Of a DNA stretch of 64,000 nucleotides, positions 47,931 to 60,536 are shown piece after piece. Made by a program: the position numbers and the translations under genes. This DNA is from Diplocarpon mali (lineage: Eukaryota; Ascomycota; Leotiomycetes; Helotiales; Drepanopezizaceae). Position 1 is the stretch's first letter. Each line of letters opens with the position of its first letter. Under the pieces are notes generated by a model, which saw nothing but the letters and a program-made list of their open reading frames with translations, searched no databases and had not been told where the DNA came from. Location: positions 73,383 to 137,382 of the forward strand of contig JAENRP010000100.1 in NCBI GenBank assembly GCA_024741835.1, written 5' to 3'.

Positions 47931-49818
47931 CGATTGTGCCTATCTCACTAATAGAGGCACTTGCCGACCCGACGTCCAAGGTCGAGTACAATATAGCAAA
48001 CTACTATATTATTAATAAGGTCATTTAAGCTAATAAGACCTCCCTTAAGCTATAGAAGTTCCGAGACAAGGCGTAGAGCCATAGCCTTAATTACAAACTC
48101 AGCTAAGGCAAACTCTTCTTCTAAGGTAGACTTATTATACTATCCTAACCTTTTAAACTGCAGATAGCCCTAATTCGTTATATATATAAGTAACCTTGCG
48201 TTGCATATGCTAGAATCGGGAAAATAAGACTTCTAGTAGGAAGAAAATACTACTAGAAAAGCCTTAGTAGCAATATTAGCACTTATATCTAGAATTATCG
48301 TTATTCGAAAATAAAAGCTTATTATAATAAGACCCCTGGTTTCTTATAACCCTTGCCAATTCCTAAATGAGCTTACTAATACTTAATAATGGATTTTATA
48401 AAGCTTCTGCTTAATAAACTCGGCTACAACTTTGCACTAGTAATAATAGACCGATTGTTAAAGAAGGCAGTATCGATCTTATACTATAAGACAATTGATG
48501 CAAAAGGCCTTATAGAGTTGTTTTTAATTCATTAGATACGCCATTTCGGTATGCCCGACTCGATTCTATTAGATAGAGGCGCCTAATTCGTCTCTGCCTT
48601 TTAAAAAGAACTCTATCAGATACTAAATACAAAGGTCAAGCTAACTATAACCTATAACCCTAATGTCGATAGCCAAACTGAGATCATAAACCAGTACTTA
48701 AAATAACGCCTTAAACTATTCTACTTATACTACTAAGACAATTAGAGTCGTCTCTTGCCTTTGATAGATATTACCCAATTGACCTTGCCTTATGAATCGC
48801 TAAGGCAAATTTCCCCTTTCTAAGTGCTAAACAGCTATAAAGCTCGCTCCTCTTAGAATTTAATTAACCTAAAGCCTTTATAAACAGCAATTAAGAGAGT
48901 GTGGAGACCTAAGAGGGATAGGTCTTATGATATATATCATATGATCGGCGCAGGACAATAGGAGGATAAAAGGGCCATCTTCTATATATAGAGATAGCAT
49001 ATATCGCTATAGTATTAAATATACCCTATACTTAGGACTTGTTTCTAATATCTTATTTAAGAGAGCCTGCTTATAGTGCTTCCTCCTTTTGTTTTTAGGT
49101 CTTCCCTTAGGCCTATTCTTATATTATCTCCCTTTAGTTTTATATTAGTGACTTACGCAAGGACTGATTTCTTAAGATTTCCGTCCTTATACGACCTTAT
49201 CGATCTCTTAGTTTATAGATAAGAGACTGGCCTTTTGAAAAATACATCTTTGAAATACTTATAGCATTTTAATCAACTTTAAAACCCTTATCCTTAATCG
49301 CCTAGTTACTTAGAACTATCGATTTTCGTTTAGCAACTATTAATAACCTTAGATTTTCCCTTTTCGGCTCTGCTTTAAAAATCCCTATTTTCTTCCTCAA
49401 CTTCGAGATTTTCGGAATTTTCGGCTTCTTAGTATAAAAAGTTTAGCAAACCCTATAATAGCAATCTTAAATAGCAGTGGTTTTAAGTACTTAAGTAATA
49501 TTAAGCGCAAACTCTAATTGGAAGTGCCTCTTTAGAATCTTTAGAAATCCGAATCTGATAATTCAGCCGCCTTAGCTTAATAGAACTTTAAAAACTGCCT
49601 TAGAATCGTCTCTAAAGACCCCTTTTCTCTAAGGACTAATAGGAATTAGCTTAAAGGCTAAAAAGAATCTTAAATATAAACCTTATCTTAGAAATTAGTC
49701 CTTAATTAAATAAACCTTATCTTATTATAATTAGTTATAACGCTCTTATTAGCTATTTAATACCTACTTAGAATCTCTTAGCAAACTTAAATTAAACTTT
49801 TAATAGAATTCGGAATTC

Positions 49819-49846
49819 TACTCCTAGGCCTAGCCTATAAGTAAAA
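49819..49846. repeat. Near-palindromic unit in Gypsy-B leader/gag region
   Basis: TACTCCTAGGCCTAGCCTAT then AAGTAAAA. Both arms and the central GGCC are recognisable. Confidence 0.75.
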
Positions 49847-50825
49847 GGATAAAAAGATATCCTTAAATAACTTAGGACTACTACTTACTTTTTTAATATT
49901 AATATTAGAAAATACTAAAAATAATAATAATTTTAAACTTTTTACTAACCCTTTATTTAAATCTTTTCAAACTCGTCTTAGTCACTTTAAGATTGACTCG
50001 GATTTTAAACGTTCTTTAAGCCCTTTTGAATTTCAAAGTACTCCTTTTAGCAATCAATCTTGCAATATTAAAGCTTCTCCTTTGCCCTTTATAAATTCTA
50101 TTAACCTAAACGGTTAGTATAAAATGATAATAGCCGCATTTAAAGCTATTATTAATCACTTTCCCTTCCTTAGTTCCCTTAGCGCTCCTTACTTCATAAG
50201 CGCTAATATTACTAATTTCCTTAAATAATATAAGGAAACTTGTTACGATTTTGATATTATATAAGAGGATATGATTTCTCGACTTCCTCGCTACTATAAT
50301 TATATAAGTAAGGATATTATTAAGTCCCTTCCCGAATGGAAAACTTATAGTTTATAAGAACTCCTTATTAAGGCCCTTAAATCTGAATTCTGCGAATTCG
50401 ATAGATAGCAGATTTGCAATACTTTAGCTTTCTTAAAGGAATTTATTCTAATCACTTATACTCCTAAGGAACTCAAGAACTACTATTGGACTTTTACTTA
50501 TATATCAAATACCTTAATCAGCTAGAAAATACTTAGCGAAGTTGAAAGAGGCCGCCTTTTCTTACTTAAATTACCCACTAGCCTTTAAAATAAGATCATT
50601 AAGCATTTTAGGATTAATAAGCAAAACCCTATAACCTTTGCCTTATTTAAGGAATTCTCAGCCTTTGCTTTAAAATCAGATTTTAATAAGAGAACTATTA
50701 ATACTATAAAGTAGGAAAAAGCCCTTACTCCTTCTTATACTAAAGACCTTAAGAGCCTGGTCCAAGAATACTCGAAAGCTTTAGAAGTTATAAAGGAGGC
50801 AAAGAAGAACCTAGTAGTCATACCT

Positions 50826-50855
50826 TTCACTCGCAGGCCTGACTTAAGAGTAAGA
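50826..50855. repeat. Near-palindromic unit in Gypsy-B gag
   Basis: TTCACTCGCAGGCCTGACTT then AAGAGTAAGA. The left arm is the best-preserved in the window and supports the unmutated arm TTCACTCGCAGGCC. Confidence 0.8.
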
Positions 50856-52117
50856 TCCAACCTTAGAATTAAGGAACTTAAGACCTAATTTACAAAACTC
50901 CGAATTTAAAGCTTAGAAACTAGGATTAATAATCTCTTATAAGAAAAATAGCATATTCCCTAGTTTGTTAATAGATAAAACTCAGCTACTATAAGCCAAC
51001 TTAGTAGTTCCTATTACTAGACTCCTACTTCTTATCATTCGGAATAACCAGCTAATATAAGAATATAATAGCTAGCTAAAGAAGGAGGAATTGATCCCAA
51101 CTAGCACTCTACTAATATCAATGCTATAGGGTACTAAGGAAACGGCAATAGAAGACGACTAACTTGCAACTTTTGCAATAATAAAGAACCTAATTGCGCT
51201 TTATATAAGTACTGCAACAATTGCTCTCTTTTCCTTTATTTTATTAATATTAAGGTCATATATATTAATAAGTATAGGATGCTTTACATTAGAGATCTTA
51301 AGCTAGAAGCTATCCCTATTAAAAAGCACTAGAATCGCTTATAGTTATAGACTATTTGAATAATAATATATAGTATAAAATAGGATGAGAATTTTATTAA
51401 ATAATAGCATATTATAAATATAAATGCTAAAATTCCAATTTATATTTATATAGGTCTAATTAGCAACCTACCTAAGGGAGTTCTTAAGGACCTAGCTTCT
51501 AATCAAACAGCTATAGAAGTTAAAGGCATCTCTATCTTAGGATAGGTTAATAATAATATATCTGCTAATATTAATGCTACTTTTATATTTAGAAACCCTT
51601 GGAATACTTAGTATCCTTTTAGATCTACCACTCCCTTAATATTAATAAAACTAGCCAAAGTCCAGAAATCAACGCATATAACTCGGGAATCTTAATATAA
51701 AGTCTAAACGTTGAAAGACACTTAATAATTTAGAACCGCAGTAGATAAGGATAAAGCTAATATAGCAGATAAATTGATTAAAGATATAATAGATAAAGAT
51801 GGCTTTAAGCTTAAAGATTAAGAAGTTAAAGTTATTATATAGACCCTTAACCTTAAGCAAAAGAGATAGATATTAAAGTAGGAAAAATTCATTAATAAAT
51901 ATACTAGTTCAATTATAATAGAGAAAGCTATAAAGAATATTATAGCCTAGCAAATTAACCTTATATTTAAAGACCTATTTAGTTTAATTAAACGCTTTGA
52001 TAAAGTGCTAGGAAAGCATATCCCAATTGCCTTTAAAGATTTGAATAATAATAAGGAAATGGAAATTGTAACGCAAAAGAACTTTAAGAAGCACCTAGCC
52101 TTAATCAAATGCCTTTA

Positions 52118-52315
52118 TGTCGTGCAGAATGGGCGGAGTCTCCACTTATTCTAAAGACCCTCTACGTGACTCCTGCTGAGTCATAGACTCTCCCTTTTCT
52201 TTCCGAAGTCTTCTTACTATATATATATTAAATAATAATATAATAAATCATCTTTATCTATATTAGCGAGCCTCTTAAGCGACCTAATGAAGGCCCTTTA
52301 GCTGACCGCACTATA
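52118..52315 (+). repeat. Copia-C 5' LTR
   Basis: Begins TGTCGTGCAGAATGGGCGG. The differences I can see from the partner LTR are transitions. The sequence just downstream, GTTATAAGCCC, is in the position of the primer-binding site. Confidence 0.93.
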
Positions 52316-55300
52316 GTTATAAGCCCTATAAGCACTTTAATATGCTTTCTCTTTGCATACAACCGGCTAAAGGGCCCTTTAAGCTTTTGACCGACTTTTT
52401 AAGTATTTATAACGACTTAAAGGACCTTTATTTTTAATTAATAAATCTCCATTTTCCAATCGAACCTTATTTGCAAATTTCATTTATATACTTAACCTTT
52501 TTATTAGACTCTATTTAATATATCTGACTCTTTAAGCATCTTCAAGCCTTGCTTTAATACTTTTGCCTTTTAGGTGAAGTAGTTTAGTAAATATATATTC
52601 TTCGCTAAGCTTTATAATATTACCATTTTTACTAATCTGAGACTCCTATTTAAGTCAATTATAAAGACCGAGCCTTAAGCTCTCTCTATATAGGAGCTTA
52701 AGGAACTGGAAACGGCTAACCTTTACGTAATATATACAAGGTCGTATAAAGAGTATATAGCGACTCTATCCGAATAGATTTACGCCCGCTTTCCCTTAGG
52801 AGACCCGTCAAAGGCTCCTCCTTTATAGGCTTTATATAAGGATATTAAGGATGAATATGAAATCCTAATAAAGGAGTACTATATTTGTAAGGAGACTTGG
52901 AAGACCTAATGCAAATACTATAAACTACTTTTAAAATAGGTCTTTAAGACCATTAATAAAACGCTCCTAGCTTCTGCGATAGCTTAAGTATAAATCCAAG
53001 TTGAGAAGCTCTCCTTCTTAATACTTAATAAAGATACTCCTATAACTGGAACTACTACTAATAACCTGCATTCCATTTTAGTAAACTAGCAACTCTTACT
53101 CTAAGGCCTAGTATCTATTTTAAAGCGTAATATTGCGCCTTCCGATAAGGCTATTTAATCTCAAACGAGGCTCTAGTATCGCGATATACTATACTAAGGT
53201 AAGATTAGGAGAACTAATACTTAGCAGTAGATCTGGGAGTAGTAGGAGGCGTACCGCTTAATAGAATAATATAGTCTTCTTAAGATCAAAGGGAGACTAA
53301 GAGTTACTGACTTTTTAAACTTAGTTATAATAAAGATTAATCCGAGTTAGGCGATTCACCTAAAGGAGGAAATTATTACTAATAAGCAGATAGGAACCTT
53401 ATGCAAGCACAACCTAATGCAGCTAAGCCGCGCCCTAGCGGGCATTGAATCCAATAGAGCGATCGATAATAAAGGGCTAGCAGTTTTTGCTATTCGAGAG
53501 TCTCTCTTAAATGCTAAAACCCTTTCCTAGGCTCTAGCGAGCAGCTCCTGAAATCGCTTTATAAGCTTTAAAAGGGAGATTAGGCCCAAGTGCTCTTATA
53601 GAGGCTTTAAAAATCACTATTAGAAGCCCTAGGACTATCGGAAACTATTATATACTATAGATAGGCGCAAGGAAAATATAAAGGTTCTCCCCTTGCGAGA
53701 GGAGGTCCTACGAATATAAAAGGCGTTAAACGCAGAAGACTAGTTCAAGGGTCTTTAAGTATAGCTTAAGGAGAATGATATTGCGGTAATAGCGATTAAT
53801 AAATTCAAAGGAAAGGCTTTAGCCTTTGGAGAGGATGGTTTAGGCAAAAGGGAGAACTTATTAGTCTTTATAATAATAGATCCCTTTGCCTTTAACGCTT
53901 TTGAAGAATCGTTTAACGTCTACTACCTCTTTAAGCTAGAATGCTACCTGCTTTCCTTAAGTATACTCCTTAACAATTGCGCGGCCACTTATATTATTAA
54001 TTCAAAGGATTTACTTATCGCAGGCACCTTTAAGCCTTCTAGCGACTTATAGTAATATATTAAAGCAGGTACCTTAAGACTCCTAATTATTAAGAGAGGT
54101 AATAGATATATAGCGGACTCTCTTCTATAGCGTAATAGCTCTCTTATAAAGATGATGCTGCGCAATATTGCTATTATAGAGGAGTTTACTACTAATATTA
54201 TCTTAAAGAGGCTCCTTGCGGATAAGGGTTTTTAGTACTCTAGGGTAGACCTTACTTTGCGCTTTAGGAGCATTAAAGACTTTATGAAGCGAGCTTAATT
54301 AAAGCGTTACTATAATCTCGTTTTCTTTAAATATAAGCCTATTAACTATTTGGATCTTTTAAATATGCTTTAATATAACTTCTTTACCTTAATAGTATTT
54401 CCTATAGCTAAGACGATACTTTATAATAGGTTCTAGTCTAGCTATGCACCTATTAAGGTGCGGGATAATAACGCGTATACTTAGTACCTTTGCGCTAGCC
54501 ACTTAAGCGCAGAGGCTCTTTAAGTGCTAGTTAAGTGCGCTAGGGGAGTGAAGATCAGGGGAATATAAAGGCTAAAGTGCCCTATATATATAGTAGCGTC
54601 TGCTAAGTAAGTTATTTCTTATGCTACTTTTAAGAACCGATCTTTAAGGCCCTTTTTTAAGATCTCCTAGGATCTTTTTAACTTTTTAAATAACTTATAT
54701 AATAGTTGCTTATAGGTTCTTTTAATTAAGGATAAGTATAGTAGTATGCTTTAGATATTCCTATTAAGATCAAAGGGTAGAGACGTAATTATAGAAGTCC
54801 TTTAGGCCTTTGAAGTATAGGTGAAATGCTAATATAGGCTTTTAATTTGCAAAATTAAGTAAGATAATAACACTTTAGTAATCTCTTTAAGAGAAGACTC
54901 TCTTATAGAGTACTAGAGATAGGTAAAAGAGGAGGGAATCGATTTAGAGCTTACTCCTACTTATATATACTAACCTAATAGAGGCACGGAGCGAGTAGGA
55001 AGGGAGTTGATTAAACGCTTTATTAAAATGAGAATCTACGCTAGGCTTTTAGCGAGCCTTTGGCTAAAGGTTATAGAGGCTGCTATATACCTTTATAATA
55101 TCTCCTTACTCGCTAAGAAGAAGATGATCTTATTAAGCGAGGCTCTTTATAGTTGGTTTAAGTAGTATTTTCAATTCTATAAGCCGCTGCTTATTAAGTA
55201 GATAATAGCAAGCTTAAAGCCTAACTAGAGTTGCGTTTATATATATAGTGCTTGCGCATACCCTTTAATTAAGGAGAGGGAGGCGGGGAGGGACTGCCGA

Positions 55301-58229
55301 ACCTTTAAAATTGAATTATAAGGGTACCTAGGTTACTTAATTAGATATATTACCTTTAATATTTATAGAATCTGGGTTCTTATACTTTAGCGAGTAATAA
55401 CGACTTATAATATTAAATTTGATAAGTCTCTCTTCTATAGTCTAAAAGCTAAGCGCGCAAACCCTATATTATATTAGGAACTTAAGATAATCCTTTAATT
55501 GATTAGAAAGGGAGAGGGAGCTTAGGATGCTAAGTTCGAAGGCATTTTCGAGGAATCGGAGCTTATCGTAGGGCCGAATGCAATCGCTATAGAAGAAGCC
55601 GCTGTATAAGAAGAGCTTATATTATAGACTAATACTGCTCTATAGCCTTTAACTAATAATATAAAAGGCTTTAACTTAAATCCAAATTCTTTAAAAGACC
55701 CGCTTAAAAACTTAAAGGTAGAAGTAAGCGAATTGGAAGCTACTTCGCTAGTCTTTAAAAAGGCAAATGGCAACTAGAGCTTAAGGGTAATAATTCCCTA
55801 TAGAGGCCCTATTAAAGAAGGAACTATAGACGACTTTAAAGGAGTCTCTAAAGATAAGTTCTATAGGGCGATCGGCAAATCTTTAGCTGCTATTTTATAT
55901 AAGAATGGAAATGGCTTAAGGGCTCTAAGACAGAATCTTTAATTATAAAGGCAGGCCTTAGTAAACTCTAGTAGAAGGCTAGAGGCACTACTGCTAAGAT
56001 CTAAGAGAAGCTTTAATAGTCTTATAAAAAGCGACCTAGTAAAAGGAGTAGGCCTTAATAATATAATACCTTAAGTTGTAATACTAGCTTAGAGACTATA
56101 GGCTTAAGAGATAGAGCTACCTAGACTCTTAGAGGAACCTTTAGTAATAATAAAAATAGAAGAGGAGACTTATAGAGAAAAGTGCAAGGAGGAACTTCCT
56201 CTTCCTAAGCAAAAGAGGACAAGACGCTTAAGCGTTAAGCAATAGGAGATTTCAAAAGTATACGCTACTACTCTAGAGTATATACTCTCTTAAAGCAATA
56301 TTAATTTACCTTGCTCTCTATATACGCAGGAGTTTATATTAACCTTTTAAGCAAACGAATAAATAAGAGAGGATAGGAAGGACTATTTAATAGTTTATAT
56401 AGTTATTAAAGCTGCAGTTAATAATCGGGCAAAGGATAAAGCGCAGTCTCTTAACTGCCTATAGTACTAAGGCTCTCTACCGAAGCTTCTAAAAGGATGG
56501 CTGGACTTAGAGAAGCACCCTTTTAGCAAACGATTTAAGGAAGGAGGGCGCTAAAAGATTAGGAATTTAGAATCTTAAAGTTACTAGAGAATTATATAAA
56601 GGGATTACTTAAAGCCCTTGCCGATATTATTGAAATAGGTTTTTACTTATAAGGTTAATAGCTCTAGCGAGCTTTTGAAGTGCCGATTACAGCTAATTAT
56701 GCAAGGGGATCTTTAAAATGAAGCTTTAATTTTCTCAACCTACGCAGCTACGCTTATAGCAAGGTCTTTTAAAGTACTAATAGCGCTTACTATATACTTT
56801 GATATGAAAGTAAAGCAGTTCGATATTATTAATGCGTTTATTAATGCTCTTAAAGACCTAAGGAGTGCTTTAGTCATATGCTTCCTACTAGATGGCTTTA
56901 AGCGCCCTAGTATAGTAGTAGAACTGGACCGCGCGCTCTATAGGTTGAAAGACTCTTTAGCGCTATAGTATAGGAACTTCGCAGGAATGCTTAAAGGCCT
57001 TTAACTCGAGCTACTAGGCGAGGAGCCTTATATTTTCATAATAAAGGATCGCATAGTCTTTATAGCATTTTATATCGACGATATTCAAGTGTTATATAAG
57101 GCCTTTAACCTAGATCGGGCGACTCGTCTAATTAAAGACCTAAAGAGGGCGTATAAGCTTACTATTATAGGAGATATCTCTTAGTTCCTTAAAGTAAGGA
57201 TTATTTAAGATAAGAAGGTAAAGAGGATCTCCTTAGTTTATAATACCTATATTAAGAAGATCGCTTAAAAGTTTAGAGCTAATATAAGGAGAGTGCCTAA
57301 TACTCTACTACTAAAGAAGGAGTTTATTAAAAACTTAAGGCAAGCTTCCTTAAAAAAGGTAAAGGAGTATTAAGAAAAAATAGGCTCTATTCTCTATACA
57401 GCGATTATAATACGCCTGGATATTGCATTCGCAGCCTCTTAACTATCTTTCTTTCTAACTAATCCAAGCTCTAAGCACCTCTTAGCTGCGGATTAGACGC
57501 TTTAATACTTATATAATACGCGCTTCTTAGGAATTACCTATAGCTTTAAGGCTAAGGAATACCAATTGGTCGCGTCTTTAAATGCTTCTTTTAAAGATGA
57601 TTAAGAGACCCGCAGATCCTCTTAAGGATACGTCTTCTTCCTATTTAAAAGACCGATTATTTGGAAAGCGAATCGCTAAGCGACTGTCACGCTCTCTTCT
57701 ACTAAAGCAGAACTCTATAGCATGGTTTCTATTACAAAGGAGATGATAGCTATAAAACGCCTCTTTAAAGAGATTCGCATAGACTCCCTCTTTAAATGGA
57801 ATATATATTATAATAACTAATAGATAATTCGGCTAATTGTTATAGAGAATAAGAAGATTAAGACAAGCCTTTGATATATCGAAATTAGCAATATATAGAT
57901 CTGCTAAGAGTACTAGAGAAGAAGCTTTTAAATAATCTACCTCCCTATTAGGGAGATGTATGCAGATAGGCTTATTAAGAACCTAGACCGCTAGAAGTTT
58001 AAGAGCTTTATTTATTTATTAAACCTCTAGAGCTTTTAAATAATCGTTTAGCAATTTGCACTTATTAGCAAGTAGTCACTTATTACTAGGAGACTTATAC
58101 TTATAAGCTCCTACTCTCTTATAGTTACGTTTATTTGTTTTCTCTTATAAAGCGTATTGCAAAAGCTTCTCCTTTTTTAAAAATATAAAATAGGTAATGT
58201 TCTTAAGCTGCTATTGCAAGGCGCGACCC

Positions 58230-59130
58230 TCTCTTAGATTTTCCTAGCTAAGGCCAGGAGCCGAGACGCTATAGCTAAGAGCTTCGTATAGATCTCCTCC
58301 CGAGAGAGGCCTACCGGCACTCCCTCGGCCAAAGGCCTGCTGGCAAATACACTAGCAATAGCGGGGGCGAAGGCAGGGGGTGCGGCAGGGGCAATAGGAG
58401 CGAGGGCAGCGAGGGCGGCGGCGAGGATAGGCGCGGTGACGGCAGGGGCTAGGGAGATAAACAGGGAGACTATAGCGGCGGCTGCGATAGCAGAAGCAGA
58501 GGGGATAGGAGCGGCGGCGGCGATAGGGGCGAACGGGTCTAAGCCAGAAGGCCTAGGAGCGAACGGGAACGGTATGCTAGGAGTAAGAGAGGTAGCGATA
58601 CTACTACTTATAAGAGTAGCAGGCCCTTTTAGCACTAGGGTCCGATCGCTCCTATCTTTTAAAATCAGCTTAGAACTTAATAAGACTTGATAAATATACT
58701 ATAGAAGCTCTAGAGCGCACCCTTTACTATATTAAGTAGTAGTGCCACCTCCTCCTTAAAGGCGCTATAGGCGCAGGCTAATATAATAGCCTCTTAAGAG
58801 GCAAGGAGAGGTCTGCTAGCTTGCTAGCAGCTATTACTTAGTATTATATAATAAACGTAATGCGTACTAAAGGTACTATTAAAGCACTAATAATCGAGAT
58901 TGCTAGTACTTTTGCATATAATACAACGCACGCACGCGTCGTCGCACTCTATTATAAGCTTAGGCATACGGCGCGCAGTAGGGGCGGGGCTCTTAGGTAG
59001 CGGCGGCAGCGGCAGAAGCAGCAGTAGCAGCGGGAGTAATAGTAGTAGCAGCTTATTACTTAGTAAGCGCTAGGACGATCGCGCCAGGATTGCAGCTCTT
59101 AAAGGAGCGCTAGCGATCTAGCGCAAAGTT
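58230..59130. other. GC-rich, Ala/Gly-type low-complexity segment inside Copia-C
   Basis: GC-rich GCG/GGC/GCA triplet-like sequence in an element that is otherwise strongly AT-rich. Both strands show open frames: 84 codons at 58436-58690 (+) and 133 codons at 58234-58635 (-, Ala/Pro/Ile-rich), but these follow from the composition and carry no domain. CAG/CAGTAG repeats lie at about 58995-59050. It begins about 200 bases beyond the RNase H coding region and ends some 390 bases before the 3' LTR. It may be captured host sequence or an extra element-specific region. Confidence 0.6.
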
Positions 59131-59516
59131 AGTACAACGCAAGGTATAGGGACTCTAAAGGTCTTACTTTACAAGGGCAGCTAGGGCTATAACGAGCAGG
59201 AGTTCCTTTTATATTTAAAAATTATTAGTATAAAGACGATATTTTTAAATAACAAAGGAGGGTTGTTTTTAAAAGAAGGGAAAGAGAACCTTTATAATAG
59301 AAATACTCTATAAGAAGCCTAATAAAGCACTAGCGTAGAATTGCAAAGATTCCTAAGCGCGCTTATTGCCTATAGCAACCCTTCTTATTCTAAAAGGAAC
59401 GACCTCTAAAGGGGCAGCATATAAAATGGAGCCTCTTTTCCTTACAACTGCCATTCTTTCTTTTATTTTATCTATATAGCTAAGCAATTCTAAGAGCATC
59501 GCCCAACTAAGAGGTA

Positions 59517-59714
59517 TATTATATAGAATAGGCGGAGTTTCTACTTATTCTAAAGACCCTTTACGTGACTCCTGCTAAGTCATAGACTCTCCCTTTTCTT
59601 TCCGAAGTCTCCTTACCATATATACACTAGATAATAATATAATAAATCATCTTTATCTATATTAGCAAGCCTCCTAAGCGACCTAATAAAGGCCCTCCAG
59701 CCGACCGCACCATA
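59517..59714 (+). repeat. Copia-C 3' LTR
   Basis: Begins TATTATATAGAATAGGCGG, the RIP-mutated form of the 5' LTR start, and ends GACCGCACCATA. Confidence 0.93.
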
Positions 59715-60346
59715 CTTTAGATTGCAAAAGACAAAGGAACCTAGAGGTATTATAATATTATAGCAATAGCTTTAATATCTTAGAATATCAATTGAAATTA
59801 TTTAATAATTGCAATAAAAAGCCCTATTATTATTTGCTCTATAGAAGAATTAGTTAAAGCAAAGGCTCTAATCAATTATAGTTCAGAAGTTAATATAATA
59901 ATTAGAAAAGTAGCAGAAATGGCTTAATTGATAATCGTTAGCGATCGACTCCTTATTTATTCGACTGTCTCTAAATCGAAATACAATTTTAATAGATAGG
60001 TGAAAAACATAAAGGTTAGGGTCAAAGGAATCGTTAATTATACTAACTTTCTAATAATAGAGAATTCTTCAAATGATATTCTTTTAAGAATGCCCTTTAT
60101 TTTAAAATCTTAGCTAATATTTAACTATCTTAAAGATAGTCTTATAAAAGCTAGTCTTTAGAATATAGATCGATCTTTAAAAGGATAAATAGTTATTATA
60201 AGAGATATAGTTAAATTCTAAAATAAGGTTTTAGGAAACGATTAGCTAGTATAAGGGCTAAGCTTAATACTAGTAAAGGAAGGCACTTAGCAAGGAGTTA
60301 TAGCAAAAGAAAGGTAAGTTTATCGATTTTAAATAATAGTAATTTA

Positions 60347-60376
60347 ACTTGCAGTCCTAAACTAAGAGTCAAATCT
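60347..60376. repeat. Near-palindromic unit in Gypsy-B, first after the protease
   Basis: ACTTGCAGTCCTAAACTAAG then AGTCAAATCT. The outer arms are preserved and the centre is mutated. Confidence 0.6.
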
Positions 60377-60507
60377 AGAATTTTAAAAAATAGTACAATC
60401 GGCGTTTTATTAGCTTAATAATTAAGAAAAAAGAAAAATAAGGTAGAGAAGAGAGTTCGTTTTATAAATTTCAATAATTTACTAATCATTTTGAAAAACC
60501 TAAAAAC

Positions 60508-60536
60508 CACTTATAGGCCGGACCTACGAATGAAAA
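60508..60536. repeat. Near-palindromic unit in Gypsy-B, second after the protease
   Basis: CACTTATAGGCCGGACCTAC then GAATGAAAA. The centre GGCCGGACC is preserved and the arms are mutated. It lies 161 bases after the previous copy. Confidence 0.65.

Larger units (their letters stand above)
42813..48950 (+). mobile_element. Gypsy-A: Ty3/gypsy retrotransposon remnant, RIP-mutated
   Basis: It opens with TGTTACGGCC at 42813, a typical gypsy LTR start, followed by three CACGTG sites. Gag begins near 43914. The pol is in gypsy order: protease about 45400-45800, reverse transcriptase about 46560-47220 (FIRKANGSLYLYIDY; FLGFIIRVYRIKVD; YLDN at 47000-47011), RNase H about 47380-47760 (ENYYLIKYFLKI, ELNYPIYNKELLAIF), integrase about 48120-48850 (MDFIKLL, RHFGMPDSILLDRG, VDSQTEIINQYLK). 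Stops at former Gln/Trp codons are everywhere. No matching 3' LTR was found, so the right-hand boundary near 48.95 kb is approximate. Five palindromic units are embedded in it. Confidence 0.85.
48951..52117 (+). mobile_element. Gypsy-B, left part (5' end and gag), interrupted by Copia-C
   Basis: AT-rich leader about 48.95-50.1 kb, then a plus-strand gag-like frame (about 50.1-52.1 kb) with frequent RIP-type stops. The frame ends at 52117, where Copia-C starts, and resumes at 59720 after it: removal of Copia-C and one CTTTA restores continuous sequence. The left LTR could not be delimited, partly because no right LTR survives for comparison. Confidence 0.75.
52118..59714 (+). mobile_element. 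Copia-C: complete copia retrotransposon nested in Gypsy-B, RIP-mutated
   Basis: Two 198-bp LTRs (52118-52315, 59517-59714) and a 5-bp target duplication CTTTA (52113-52117, 59715-59719) define a 7597-bp element. Plus-strand order: gag about 52.6-53.7 kb with a knuckle-like CSYRGFKNHY near 53590, protease near 53.97 kb, integrase about 54.1-55.4 kb, reverse transcriptase (QFDIINAFINAL near 56820; YIDD at 57071-57082), RNase H (STKAELYSMVSITKEMIAIK near 57700). Stops replace Gln/Trp throughout. Unlike the other elements, the YIDD motif is intact. A GC-rich segment of about 0.9 kb lies between RNase H and the 3' LTR. Confidence 0.93.

Noticed and set aside
58234..58690. Real genes in the GC-rich segment of Copia-C
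   Set aside because: Both strands are open at once because of low-complexity GC-rich sequence. No start context or domain.
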